DNA from: Methylotuvimicrobium alcaliphilum 20Z | GTDB taxonomy: Bacteria; Pseudomonadota; Gammaproteobacteria; Methylococcales; Methylomonadaceae | DNA: 64,000 nt | Direction: 5' to 3' | Assembly: GCF_000968535.2 (NCBI RefSeq) | Contig: NC_016112.1 | Coordinates: 1,364,001-1,428,000, forward strand | Shown here: positions 28,263 through 36,936 of the stretch, piece after piece | How positions within the stretch are numbered: the first letter of the stretch is position 1 | How the letters are laid out: each line of letters begins with the position of its first letter | Program-made: the position numbers and the translations under genes | The notes under the pieces: model-generated | What the model saw: the letters and a program-made list of their open reading frames with translations, nothing else | What the model was told of the DNA's origin: nothing | Database searches by the model: none

Positions 28263-29315
28263 TCATTTCATCGAATCCGCCCCGACAGCCCCGCCTTGAG
28301 TCGCTGTAACGCCTCTTAACCAAATACCGGCAACCGGATTTTTGGGTACGCCAGAGGCGGACAGAAAGACGAACGGCACCGAAGTCAACGCCATATCGCT
28401 ATTGATTTGCACGGCAAAATGTAAATGAGGGCCGGTGGTGAATCCGGTATTGCCGGAATAAGCGATCAATTGACCCGCTTCGACGCGCAAGCCCGGATAT
28501 ACCTGCGTTTTTTCTAGTTCCAAGTGCGCGTAAACAGCCATTGAACCGTCATCGTGTAAAATGCGTATTCGGTTGGCCTTCTGGCCATAAGCCGGCTTGA
28601 CGCCGCCTTCGAAAAAATCGCGCTCGACATCCATCACGACTCCGGATCTGGCCGCATGAATCGGCGTGCCGACCGGCATCGCGATATCGACTGCATAACG
28701 GTTTTCCGGGTCGGTGTGGCTGAATTCGCCCTCGAAACCTTGAGTAATTTGAAACGACTCGCCGGCAGCGAAAGGCGGAAGATAGGCATGCTTGGGTAGA
28801 TAGTCCGTTAGCGGCGGCCCTATTGCATAACGATAGTTCACAGTAAAACGAAAACCGGCTTGCGGTTGTGCTTCGCTAATTTCGAGCAGCGTTTTCGATA
28901 GCCCTGGAGGCACGATAAAGCGATGCGGCAACGCCGGATTGGCCAAAGCATTCTCTTGCTCGACAAAATCGACTTCCACCTGCACCGGGCCGCCGTAATC
29001 GTTACGGATGGCATAGGTCGGGTGACGCTTGTCGCCCCCTTGTATCAACCAGACCTTTTGCCTCTGCTCGACTTTCAATTGCCGGATCGTAACCGGTAAT
29101 TCTGTGTCGGGCGCCTTGTCGGTATAGTGCCAAATGCCTCTTTCGTCCTGATATTGATAAAGTTTTTTAGCGGCAACGTTAAATGAAAACAGAACCCATA
29201 TAATGCCGACCAGAGCCGGTACGAGCCGTAAGGCAAAAGGCGATGTTTTGCCGCTTTCCCGATAGTCAAATAAAACAAGACGAAAGGGTGATGAAAAATG
29301 ACGAGAACTCTTCAT
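28263..29315 (-). CDS. M23-family metallopeptidase with N-terminal DUF4124 domain
   Basis: 350 residues from the ATG at 29315 (MKSSRHFSSPF); the frame is open to 29363. An N-terminal membrane anchor or signal (about 35-50) is followed by a DUF4124 module (LYQYQDERGIWHYTDKAP) and a C-terminal LytM/M23 domain with zinc-site motifs HTDPENRYAVDIAMPVGTP and TGPHLHFAVQI. Likely a periplasmic DD-endopeptidase, or a LytM regulator of amidases. Located among repeats, alone. Confidence 0.88.
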   Translation of the reverse strand: MKSSRHFSSPFRLVLFDYRESGKTSPFALRLVPALVGIIWVLFSFNVAAKKLYQYQDERGIWHYTDKAPDTELPVTIRQLKVEQRQKVWLIQGGDKRHPTYAIRNDYGGPVQVEVDFVEQENALANPALPHRFIVPPGLSKTLLEISEAQPQAGFRFTVNYRYAIGPPLTDYLPKHAYLPPFAAGESFQITQGFEGEFSHTDPENRYAVDIAMPVGTPIHAARSGVVMDVERDFFEGGVKPAYGQKANRIRILHDDGSMAVYAHLELEKTQVYPGLRVEAGQLIAYSGNTGFTTGPHLHFAVQINSDMALTSVPFVFLSASGVPKNPVAGIWLRGVTATQGGAVGADSMK

Positions 29316-29363
29316 GCTTTGATTCCTAGTTTCAACGCTCCAGCGCTTATTGCTCTCTCCCAA

Positions 29364-29457
29364 ACTCTTGTTTGGGAGTGTCTACCGTCAAGCTCCGCTT
29401 GACGAACAATAAGCAGAGCTTAAAGGTAGGCATTCCCAAGTAGAACTTGGGAACGAG
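29364..29457. repeat. 94-bp direct repeat, left copy
   Basis: ACTCTTGTTTGGGAGTGTC ... GCAGAGCTTAAAGGTAGGC ... GGGAACGAG. The same 94 bp recurs with a few changes at 29786-29879. Together the copies bracket the REP / RAYT-remnant / REP cassette. Confidence 0.85.
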
Positions 29458-29480
29458 ACATACAGGAAGATCAACGATCT

Positions 29481-29534
29481 GTCGGATTAGGTAGCGATAT
29501 GTCGGGTTACGGCTAGCGCCTAACCCGACCTACA
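29481..29534. repeat. REP-like repeat left of the RAYT remnant
   Basis: GTCGGGTTACGGC...GCCTAACCCGACCTAC at 29501-29534, preceded by a degenerate unit GTCGGATTAGGTAGCG. Same family as the repeats around the intact RAYT gene at 36.1 kb. Confidence 0.85.
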
Positions 29535-29543
29535 TGGCTACAT

Positions 29544-29643
29544 GGCTTCACATTGTCCTCATCGGCGAATAATCTCCGGCTTTTTCGGTCACCACGGTAA
29601 AAAAATAGCTGCCCGCGTTGATATAAACACGGCGATAATGCAT
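29544..29643 (-). pseudogene. 5' remnant of a REP-associated tyrosine transposase gene
   Basis: Reverse complement reads ATG then MHYRRVYINAGSYFFTVVTE, almost identical to the first 20 residues of the intact RAYT at 36122, and also shares its upstream sequence (CAAATTTGACTGTATTCGGA next to the start). After about 22 codons a small deletion breaks the frame, and the sequence ends near GACAATGTGAAGCC. Only about 100 bp of the 537-bp gene remain, between two REP clusters. Confidence 0.88.
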
Positions 29644-29681
29644 GGCGAAACTCCGAATACAGTCAAATTTGGCAATTTTGC

Positions 29682-29782
29682 GTAGGTCGGGTTAGCGTTA
29701 GCGTAACCCGACAAGAAGATCAACGATCCGTCGGGTTAGGTGGCGATATGTCGGGTTACGGCTAGCGCCTAACCCGACCTAC
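29682..29782. repeat. REP-like repeat cluster right of the RAYT remnant
   Basis: GTAGGTCGGGTTAGCGTTAGCGTAACCCGAC followed by TCGGGTTAGG and GTCGGGTTACGGCTAGCGCCTAACCCGACCTAC-type units. Corresponds to the upstream REP of the intact RAYT (35929-36085) in inverse orientation. Confidence 0.85.
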
Positions 29783-29785
29783 ATG

Positions 29786-29879
29786 ACTCTTGTTTGGGAG
29801 TGTCTACCGTCAAGCTCCGCTTGACGAACAATAAGCAGAGCTTAACGGTAGGCATTTTTAAGTAGAGTTTGGGAACGAG
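29786..29879. repeat. 94-bp direct repeat, right copy
   Basis: Second copy of the 29364-29457 sequence, same orientation and same length (94 bp), lying between the RAYT remnant cassette and the pilin cluster. Confidence 0.85.
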
Positions 29880-29918
29880 GCAACCCCGTCCTGCTCCAAT
29901 GTGTGAATAATGATCGTG

Positions 29919-32246
29919 CTAGCCTCCCGAACAATCAATATTTGAGAGAGTTACGGTGAAGTTCTGAGTAACATTACTTGTTACATTACCCAAATTAATA
30001 GTTAAAGCGCCCGTTCCTGTAGATGAAGCTGTCACGCTGCCACTCGTCGACAATATATAGTCTTTCGCAGGCGTATTTCCTTGTCTAGCAGAACATTTAT
30101 TAGGAATGGCGAAAGTCATGCTGTTATTGCCCGCATAAACTTGGCAACTGTAATTACCTGTTCTGTTTTGAGCCCATCCGTTATTAGGCGGGGCTACAGT
30201 ACATGATGCATTTGCAATATTTACACTAACGGTATCTATATTATTAACATTACTTTCCAAGGTAATAGATCCGCCAACCGTGTGTGTCGATAAAACTGCA
30301 GTTAGAAAATCAGGTCCCGTAATAAGAGATTCAGCACCGGCTGATCCGGTAAGTCCGGTTATGATGTCATCAATAGGGCTTACGGAAAACCCAAATGCAG
30401 GGCGTGCGGTTAGCGTTACGCTGCTCTTAGCGGTTGTAATCTTGCATTCATATGGTCGGCCACCAGCGCTTGCATCGAAATCTCCAATAGTGCAAGGCCT
30501 GACATAATCGTTTTCGGTTTCACCCTCGCCAAGCGCAGCAACGTCCAGAGAAGCAAGGTTCGTTGAATTCGAAGACCCTTCTATGTTTCCAGTAATGACG
30601 TAAATCGGATTGGTGGTTGTTGTGAAATTCAAAGCGCACCCTGTCTGCGGGCTCTGATTGATATCGAGCGTTATGACGCAGGATTTTTCTTCGTTATTAA
30701 AGATTCCGACGATATCGACAAACGATTTTATTGTTTTGATCGTGCAGTTATAGCTGGTTTCTGTTGTTTCGCAGGAAACTTGGGTTTGTCCGTCATTTGC
30801 CTTGACTACCGGCGGATAGGCGGCATTGGTGATTGAACCCTGTATCGTGTATGTTTCGCCCGGAATTTCCGTGCAATAACTGATGTCGATAACCGGGTCG
30901 TATACATTTGGTCCATTGATTACGCGCATGATGTCTTTGGAAGCCAGCATCAATCCGCCGACTTGACTTGCCTGTTCCTGACATTCTTCATGCAATTTCC
31001 GGTCATTAGGTTGACCATCAATAATCAAAAAATCATGGCATGCATAAGGTTTGTTGATTCCTTCATTCAAGATACCATTGCGCGTGTAGTAATTACGTGC
31101 CGTGTCACGAGTAACGGGCTCTCCAGCGACTTCCTCGGCGAAACAAATATTACGCCCTTGTGTCGCAACCCCCAATAAACCGACTCTTCCGCGCCAGCCC
31201 CCGGGACCCACTTTTGCTTGAGCGACTGCGGGGTCGGGGCATTGGGTAACATCTTCGGGGATGCCTGCCGGGCCAAACGTACAGTTCCCCCCCACATAGC
31301 ATGTATAAGGCGCGCTATGGTCACCGGGGGCTGGCTTGAAAACACAGTAGGTTCCGCTTTCCGAAATATTGAATGTGAATAACTCTACATCAAGAATCGT
31401 GACATTTTGCCCCGTGCCGGTTGTGGCTCTTGAATGCACCGTGCCTCTTAAAGGAATAATTACACCGCCGTTAAATCGTACTCTAGCTACACAAAGGTCG
31501 GCATTATTAATTGTATGTACTTCGAAAAGCTCGATTGATTCAAGCCCCGCAACGCCGTCCTCATTGACTCTTCGGGTGCGCAGACCGTTTTCGAAGTTTA
31601 TCGGCTGAGGATTCAACCCGTCACAGGCTTCGGCATAACTGCCGCTTAATCCAGAAGGGTCGACAATATAGTTATCGCCATTCTCATCTGTATATAAAGA
31701 ACCCGGTGTCTGAGGATTTGGAAGGCTAATCCTTTTGGAGATATCTTCGGACGATTCGGCGGTTAAACTCGGCGCGTTAAACGGGCCGCCTGCACCATCG
31801 CCGTTCCCTCGGCTGTGGAACATGCTCGTGGTTAAGTCTGTAAAGGCGATCATGCTCTGTACAACGACTTGTTCGCTATCCCAACTGCATGTTGCAGTAA
31901 TCCGTTTTCGAACCGGGTCAACGAGATCCTCGATATTCCATGTGCGCGTAAATGTCGCATTGGTTCCGGTCACTTGATCATTGCCGGAAGCTATGGCGAG
32001 ATAGCTGTTGGCCGGCTCAGGATTACCACCGACAACGGTGCCGCGAATAATACGGTCGCGCAGTTCTTCGACTTTACTGTCGCAGAGCATTTTAGCTTCA
32101 TCCCGTGCTTTGCTTAGTCGGCTTCCTCCCATCAATTCGCCTTGAAATGTTGCCAGCGCCAACAAGCCCATGGCAACTACGACGGTGGTAATCAGGACCT
32201 CTATGAGGCCGATGCCGATATTTTTGTTTGTATAATTTAATTTCAT
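29919..32246 (-). CDS. pilV: giant PilV-like minor type IV pilin with a C-terminal module array
   Basis: 775 residues from the ATG at 32246. The type III signal and membrane helix are IGIGLIEVLITTVVVAMGLL, with the KARDEAKMLCDSKVEELRDR helix after it as in PilV. PilV proteins are usually below 250 residues, so about 500 residues are extra. The last about 300 residues hold three similar modules, each with a Cys pair ending in YxC (SCETTETSYNC, an 18-residue spaced PC...YEC, SC...GNYSC) and starting with a (G/N)SI- or GNI-type strand, suggesting disulfide-bonded beta-sandwiches. Last gene of fimT-fimT-pilW-pilX-pilV; no pilY1 follows. Likely a surface tip protein. Confidence 0.82.
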   Translation of the reverse strand: MKLNYTNKNIGIGLIEVLITTVVVAMGLLALATFQGELMGGSRLSKARDEAKMLCDSKVEELRDRIIRGTVVGGNPEPANSYLAIASGNDQVTGTNATFTRTWNIEDLVDPVRKRITATCSWDSEQVVVQSMIAFTDLTTSMFHSRGNGDGAGGPFNAPSLTAESSEDISKRISLPNPQTPGSLYTDENGDNYIVDPSGLSGSYAEACDGLNPQPINFENGLRTRRVNEDGVAGLESIELFEVHTINNADLCVARVRFNGGVIIPLRGTVHSRATTGTGQNVTILDVELFTFNISESGTYCVFKPAPGDHSAPYTCYVGGNCTFGPAGIPEDVTQCPDPAVAQAKVGPGGWRGRVGLLGVATQGRNICFAEEVAGEPVTRDTARNYYTRNGILNEGINKPYACHDFLIIDGQPNDRKLHEECQEQASQVGGLMLASKDIMRVINGPNVYDPVIDISYCTEIPGETYTIQGSITNAAYPPVVKANDGQTQVSCETTETSYNCTIKTIKSFVDIVGIFNNEEKSCVITLDINQSPQTGCALNFTTTTNPIYVITGNIEGSSNSTNLASLDVAALGEGETENDYVRPCTIGDFDASAGGRPYECKITTAKSSVTLTARPAFGFSVSPIDDIITGLTGSAGAESLITGPDFLTAVLSTHTVGGSITLESNVNNIDTVSVNIANASCTVAPPNNGWAQNRTGNYSCQVYAGNNSMTFAIPNKCSARQGNTPAKDYILSTSGSVTASSTGTGALTINLGNVTSNVTQNFTVTLSNIDCSGG

Positions 32247-32271
32247 GATCAATTCTCAATTCTTTGCGTGA

Positions 32272-33519
32272 CTACCAATCCCGCCATGAACCGGGGATGA
32301 CGGCTCCCGTACCTAAGATAAAAGGATTAGGCGTGCCACTGCCTTCGCCATAAGGTACATACACTAAATTTAAAGTTCCGCCGCCGGCATTGGGGCCATT
32401 TTCACTAATTACCGAGCCTCTAACTCTAGGGGTTCCTGTTATCCTAAGTTCACCGGTTACATAGATAACGCCAAAAAAATCTACGTTACCGCTGATACTG
32501 AGATCGCCATTGACAATCAAAATGGCAATATTCGATTCTGAACCGATGGTACCTCCCGTTATGCTTGTCGTGGTTGTCGATGGTACGCCGTCATCTCCAA
32601 TCCAAATCAAGCCGGTATCGTTAGTTGGAAAACTTGAGCCCACATCGTATCGTTGCCCGATACCGTCTGCGACATTCATCAAATCAGTCTTGGACTGTGC
32701 AAAAAACATTTCAAAAAACTCATCCGGCGTTTTAGTGCCTAAAGTCGGATCATTCGTTACGACATCAATACCGAACCCGGCGTCTCTATTTGAAACCAAC
32801 TGGGTATTTGTGTTTTCATTGGGATCATTTAATTCTGATTGTTCGTAATCGCTGCGACTGGTGTTGGATGGTCTTAAAAATGTAGCGAATGAAGCGCCTG
32901 CAACGCCGGCATCGCCGCCCGCCCAAATATTGCTGTTGTTATAACGGTTGACGATTCGGGCATTACCGAAAACACCGACGCCTGCACGGGTTACGAAAGG
33001 TTGTTCTGGGGTTTTTCCTCCCGCGAAAATATCGAATGTCCCCAAACATTGAGAGATTTCTCGCATCGCCGAACAATCATCGCTCCAGCCTCGCGCAACT
33101 AGCAGGGCAGCATTATTATCACCGGCGTCTACACCGCAGCGATTACCGGCAACGTTATCGAAATAAAACAGTGCCAAATGAGTAGTCAAAGCCGCCGGCG
33201 CTGCGGGAGTGCCTACAGGCATAACGCAATTGGCTACCGATGGTTGTTGCGCTGGTGCTGGCGCGGTAAAGTCGACACCATTCATCGGGTCGTCATGGTC
33301 TGTGCCGCCTGTCATGAAATAAGCGGTGCCTTCATCGAGTGCGGCTTGCGCGGCCGCGACCGCTTGACTGGTACGGTAATTGTTGGCGCTTATTTGTGTT
33401 TCGACCAGCACTGTTTTAGCGGTAAAAAAAGTAACCAAGCTAATGCCAATCAGTAATATCAAGGCTGTTAATAAGCTGATTGCACCTTTCTGACGGGTGT
33501 GTTGATAAATGATCTTCAT
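32272..33519 (-). CDS. pilX: PilX-like type IV pilus assembly protein
   Basis: 415 residues. N-terminal KGAISLLTALILLIGISLVT is the PilX_N segment: hydrophobic helix without the usual FTLxE, followed by QISANNYRTSQAVAAAQAAL. The C-terminal half is Ser/Thr/Gly-rich beta sequence (SNIAILIVNGDLSISGNVDF, FGVIYVTGELRITGTPRVRG). Longer than typical PilX (about 160-200). 25 bp upstream of pilV, 17 bp downstream of pilW. Confidence 0.87.
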   Translation of the reverse strand: MKIIYQHTRQKGAISLLTALILLIGISLVTFFTAKTVLVETQISANNYRTSQAVAAAQAALDEGTAYFMTGGTDHDDPMNGVDFTAPAPAQQPSVANCVMPVGTPAAPAALTTHLALFYFDNVAGNRCGVDAGDNNAALLVARGWSDDCSAMREISQCLGTFDIFAGGKTPEQPFVTRAGVGVFGNARIVNRYNNSNIWAGGDAGVAGASFATFLRPSNTSRSDYEQSELNDPNENTNTQLVSNRDAGFGIDVVTNDPTLGTKTPDEFFEMFFAQSKTDLMNVADGIGQRYDVGSSFPTNDTGLIWIGDDGVPSTTTTSITGGTIGSESNIAILIVNGDLSISGNVDFFGVIYVTGELRITGTPRVRGSVISENGPNAGGGTLNLVYVPYGEGSGTPNPFILGTGAVIPGSWRDW

Positions 33520-33536
33520 AAAATTCTCCCGTGTCG

Positions 33537-34286
33537 CTAAGGTTCTTCTTGATAAAGTCTGTCGTTACCAAGCTTAACCGTGCCAACCAAAGTTTTCTTG
33601 ATAGTGGCGTCTCTTCCCATTTCGCCGATTAATCGAATATTAACCACGCGTCTTTGTGCTATGTCATCACCAGCAACAACATTGGTGCAATCGATGTCGT
33701 TATCTATGGAATCCGCTGTTACATTTAAGCAACGAGAAGTTGCAGGTAGAGAAGGCGTACCGGCAATTGGAGTAAAGCTGAATTCGAGGCCGGTGATATT
33801 GACTTGTTCTCCGCCTTCACTAACAGTCATACGCTGCCATGTTCCGTCCGCATCGTCGCAACTCGCTAGGGTCGTGCCGGACAACCTCATGCTGACCGAG
33901 CCATCATTATTTAATCTAAATCCGAACATCTCGTTATCATCAACAGCGCCGTTTCCATTAGGAAAGTCTGGAAGACTAGGGGTGTCGTAACTATAGACAA
34001 TACAATCATCACCAATTATTTGGACATTGTTCGCAGTGCTTGTAAACGGGTTAGTGCGGGTATCGGCATCATTGATGGCATCGCCCCAATAGCCGGCCCG
34101 CTTAATATCATTAACCATGAGCGTCATTAGAGAATCCATATCATGATTCAATCGCGCCGAGCGAATCGTGTCGGTGCTGCCTCGAATCGTGGAGATATAA
34201 ATAGCAATCGTTCCTCCAATCACGATAAGCCCCAACAGTAGCGATATCAAGAGTTCCGGGAGTGTAAAGCCTGTTTGTTTTTTCAT
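33537..34286 (-). CDS. pilW: PilW-like minor type IV pilin
   Basis: 249 residues. Prepilin-peptidase site TGFTLPELL followed by the helix ISLLLGLIVIGGTIAIYIST; the conserved PilW block MTLMVNDIKRAGYWGDA is present. Part of the priming complex that starts pilus assembly in the inner membrane. Tight spacing to both neighbours. Confidence 0.9.
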   Translation of the reverse strand: MKKQTGFTLPELLISLLLGLIVIGGTIAIYISTIRGSTDTIRSARLNHDMDSLMTLMVNDIKRAGYWGDAINDADTRTNPFTSTANNVQIIGDDCIVYSYDTPSLPDFPNGNGAVDDNEMFGFRLNNDGSVSMRLSGTTLASCDDADGTWQRMTVSEGGEQVNITGLEFSFTPIAGTPSLPATSRCLNVTADSIDNDIDCTNVVAGDDIAQRRVVNIRLIGEMGRDATIKKTLVGTVKLGNDRLYQEEP

Positions 34287-34301
34287 GATGCTTCTCGAAT
34301 T

Positions 34302-34808
34302 TTATGGACATTCCGGATAATGAATCAGTGACCGAGCGCCTGATGAACAAATGGTTACCAAGCCGGCGGAATTAATATTGACTTGCGCGCCGTAGTTGGC
34401 AGAACTGAGTGTCGAGCTGCTTACCGCAATCGGCGTGCCGCGTCTGAACTCGAATGTGACATTGTTGCCATTAAAGGTAATATCCTGAAATTGTGCGCCA
34501 TTAACGATTTTGATATTACAGAAGTCGGCATCTCCGACCGCGGCCGTGCAATCGCAAGTGCCACCGGTACCGATACCATAGCACCATTCCGTGTTATCTA
34601 CTGACAAGGTGACATCCGCACTGCGTTTGATGGCCTCGGTACGAGCTAGCTTGATATCGGAGGATAGCGATTCGACAGCTTCTCTAACACGGTTACGTTC
34701 CAAAACATCACGATAGGAAGGTACGGCCAAGACCAAAATAATTGCGGCGATGGCAATAGTGATCATTGCTTCCAGTAGAGTGAATCCTTGATTCGTTTGA
34801 TTTTTCAT
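34302..34808 (-). CDS. FimT/GspH-type minor pilin
   Basis: 168 residues. Class III signal QGFTLLEAMITIAIAAIILV and the GspH/FimT block VPSYRDVLERNRVREAVESL, then LARTEAIKRSADVTL. Two Cys pairs in the C-terminal domain (CYGIGTGGTCDC; TICSSG...YPEC). Paralogue of the next gene; tandem fimT-like genes at the head of the operon. Confidence 0.9.
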   Translation of the reverse strand: MKNQTNQGFTLLEAMITIAIAAIILVLAVPSYRDVLERNRVREAVESLSSDIKLARTEAIKRSADVTLSVDNTEWCYGIGTGGTCDCTAAVGDADFCNIKIVNGAQFQDITFNGNNVTFEFRRGTPIAVSSSTLSSANYGAQVNINSAGLVTICSSGARSLIHYPECP

Positions 34809-34842
34809 CGTGTTTTAGTCGCGTTTTTCATTTTATGTGTCC

Positions 34843-35415
34843 TTAACAATTTGCCGTCACAGAGGGTAGGCCCACTTTGCCGCTAGGTATGTTAGCGGAC
34901 TGCGGTATACAAATTCGTATGCGGCCGGTATCGGCAAAAACCACTCTGGCTGCGTATTTCGCTGTACTGAACGTGACACCCCCGGCGGCTACGGTGCCTC
35001 GCCTGGGGTTGAAAGTGTTATTGTTGATGCCTGCGGGCTCCATGGTAATGTGTTCAAAATCGTTACCGAGTATGCGTTTGATGTCGCAAAAATCATTGGC
35101 GCTGATGTCGGGTTGTTCGCAATCGCAATTGGCCTTGGCGGGTGTTCTAATTGCCAGTCCGTAGCACCATGCGCCTTGATTGCCGGTCGTTCTGGAAACA
35201 ACTATCGGTTGATGGCGCTTGAGCGCTTCGGTGCGCGCCAGTTTTAGATCGCCTTTTAACGACTCCAGGGCTTGTTTAAGGCGATTGCGTTCCAGCATGT
35301 CTTGATAACTCGGTATGGCTAATGTCGCTATAATGCCGGCGATTGTAATCGTGATCAGTAATTCCAAGGCGGTAAAGCCGGTTTCGTTCATTTTTGTTGG
35401 CAGGTGTTTATTCAT
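34843..35415 (-). CDS. FimT/GspH-type minor pilin (first gene of the pilin operon)
   Basis: 190 residues from the ATG at 35415, which has AAGAGG 6 bp upstream; the frame is open to 35484. Class III signal TGFTALELLITITIAGIIAT and the FimT block IPSYQDMLERNRLKQALESL, LARTEALKRHQPIVV. Closely similar to the following gene, so a duplication. Divergent from the major pilin gene with a 111-bp shared upstream region. Confidence 0.9.
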   Translation of the reverse strand: MNKHLPTKMNETGFTALELLITITIAGIIATLAIPSYQDMLERNRLKQALESLKGDLKLARTEALKRHQPIVVSRTTGNQGAWCYGLAIRTPAKANCDCEQPDISANDFCDIKRILGNDFEHITMEPAGINNNTFNPRRGTVAAGGVTFSTAKYAARVVFADTGRIRICIPQSANIPSGKVGLPSVTANC

Positions 35416-35526
35416 TTCTATACCTCTTGTAAGAATGTATAGTGACCGCCAATGCCTTATCGGATTTTTCTGACCGTTAGACATTTAACGGCTATTATTG
35501 TTTTAATTTTAGAACAGGAATTTGAA

Positions 35527-35919
35527 ATGACACGCAAATTTGAAGGTTTTACATTAATTGAATTAATGATAGCAGTTGCCGTGATCGGTATTTTGGCAGC
35601 GATTGCTTATCCGTCTTATACAAGCTACGTCATGAAGGCGAGGCGATCGGATGCGAAAGCGGGGTTGTTGAGTTTGCAATTGGCTCAAGAAAAATATCGG
35701 GCAAACAATCCGACGTATGGAGATTTGACGGATATCGGTTTGAGTGCCAGTTCGCCTGATGGCCATTATACGATTGGCGTGACGCTGGCCAATAATGATA
35801 CAACTTATACGGCCACGGCCGCTCCAACGGGAGTTCAGGCCGGGGATAAGTGCGGTACTTTTCAGATTACCAATGCTGGCGTTAAGTCTGTGACCGGCAC
35901 TGCTACCGATTGTTGGTAA
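35527..35919 (+). CDS. pilE: major type IV pilin-like protein (PilE type)
   Basis: 130 residues from the ATG at 35527 (AGGAATTTGAA upstream), giving the short leader MTRKFEG and [20 protein letters not shown] helix. Glu5 of the mature protein is present. The C-terminal disulfide loop is marked by KCGTFQI and the terminal DCW. It resembles the PilE-like protein that commonly accompanies the fimT-pilVWX cluster, so it may be a minor pilin rather than the main fibre subunit. Confidence 0.88.
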   Translation: MTRKFEGFTLIELMIAVAVIGILAAIAYPSYTSYVMKARRSDAKAGLLSLQLAQEKYRANNPTYGDLTDIGLSASSPDGHYTIGVTLANNDTTYTATAAPTGVQAGDKCGTFQITNAGVKSVTGTATDCW

Positions 35920-35928
35920 AACAGCTGC

Positions 35929-36086
35929 GTAGGTTTGCGCAGCGTAACCCGACATTTGGTGCGGATGCGTCGGGTTACGGCTCGCGCCTAACCCGACCTA
36001 CGCTGCTAGCCGTAACCCGACATATTGCCAACCCGAAGAATCGTTGGCCTTTCTGTCGGGTTACGCTGACGCTAACCCGACCTACG
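35929..36086. repeat. REP-like repeat cluster upstream of the RAYT gene
   Basis: Several units: GTAGG...GCGTAACCCGAC, GTCGGGTTACGGC/GCCTAACCCGACCTAC, GCCGTAACCCGAC and GTCGGGTTACGC/GCTAACCCGACCTACG. The spacer CATTTGGTGCGGATGCG also occurs in the downstream cluster. Begins 10 bp after the pilin stop codon. Confidence 0.9.
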
Positions 36087-36121
36087 CAATTGCCAAATTT
36101 TACTTTATTCGGGGTTTCGCC

Positions 36122-36658
36122 ATGCATTATCGCCGAGTTTATATCAACGGGGGCAGCTATTTTTTTACCGTGGTGACCGAAAAGCGCCGGAAATTATTCG
36201 CCGATTACGACAATGTGAAGCTTCTGCGCTCGGCGTTTAAAAAGATCATGCAAAAACGGCCATTTGTGATTGATGCCGCCGTTGTCTTGCCCGATCATTT
36301 GCATTTTATCTGGACATTGCCCGAACAGGATTATGATTATTCAACCCGCTGGCGTTTGATCAAAACGGAATTTACCAAAAAACTGCCAAATAAACCCCAA
36401 GTTCAAAATGCTAACCGTAAAAATAAACAGCAACAGGATGTTTGGCAGCATCGTGGTTGGGAACATTGCTTGCGGAACGAGCGGGACTTCCAACAACATA
36501 TTGAGTATATCCACTATAACCCGGTCAAACATGGATGGGTCAAGCGTGCCTCCGACTGGCCCTATTCCAGTATTCATCGCTATATAAAGATGGGTCTATT
36601 AAGCGAACACTGGGGTGTCGACGTAATTGATTTTGATGATGATATTGGGCATGAATAG
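36122..36658 (+). CDS. REP-associated tyrosine transposase (RAYT, Y1/IS200-like)
   Basis: 178 residues from the ATG at 36122. HUH motif LPDHLHFIW and the catalytic tyrosine region HIEYIHYNPVKHGW; the WQHRGWEHCLRNERDFQQ block is typical of RAYTs. Single-strand endonuclease thought to spread REP sequences. It is flanked by REP clusters on both sides, and the remnant at 29544 proves that a second copy once existed in this window. Confidence 0.92.
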   Translation: MHYRRVYINGGSYFFTVVTEKRRKLFADYDNVKLLRSAFKKIMQKRPFVIDAAVVLPDHLHFIWTLPEQDYDYSTRWRLIKTEFTKKLPNKPQVQNANRKNKQQQDVWQHRGWEHCLRNERDFQQHIEYIHYNPVKHGWVKRASDWPYSSIHRYIKMGLLSEHWGVDVIDFDDDIGHE

Positions 36659-36660
36659 CT

Positions 36661-36723
36661 AGCCGTAACCCGACATTTGGTGCGGATGCGTTGGGTTACG
36701 GCTCGCGCCTAATCCGACCTACG
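36661..36723. repeat. REP-like repeat downstream of the RAYT gene
   Basis: AGCCGTAACCCGACATTTGG, then TTGGGTTACGGCTCGCGCC and TAATCCGACCTACGCTGC. Starts 2 bp after the RAYT stop codon. Confidence 0.88.
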
Positions 36724-36936
36724 CTGCTTGTGGTCTCCCACGGGAAATTCGGAATAGCCAAATTCGTTCGCCAGCCGGCTCGAAATTGCCTGGCTGGTCG
36801 TGTTGACGGCACGCAACTCGATATTTATTTATCGTTTCCACGCGAAGCGTCACAGCTTTAAGTTATGGCTAAGATTGATGTTTTTTGCCAGAATCAGCGT
36901 AGAATGATTGCCTTAAGAATTACCTCTGCTACCGCT

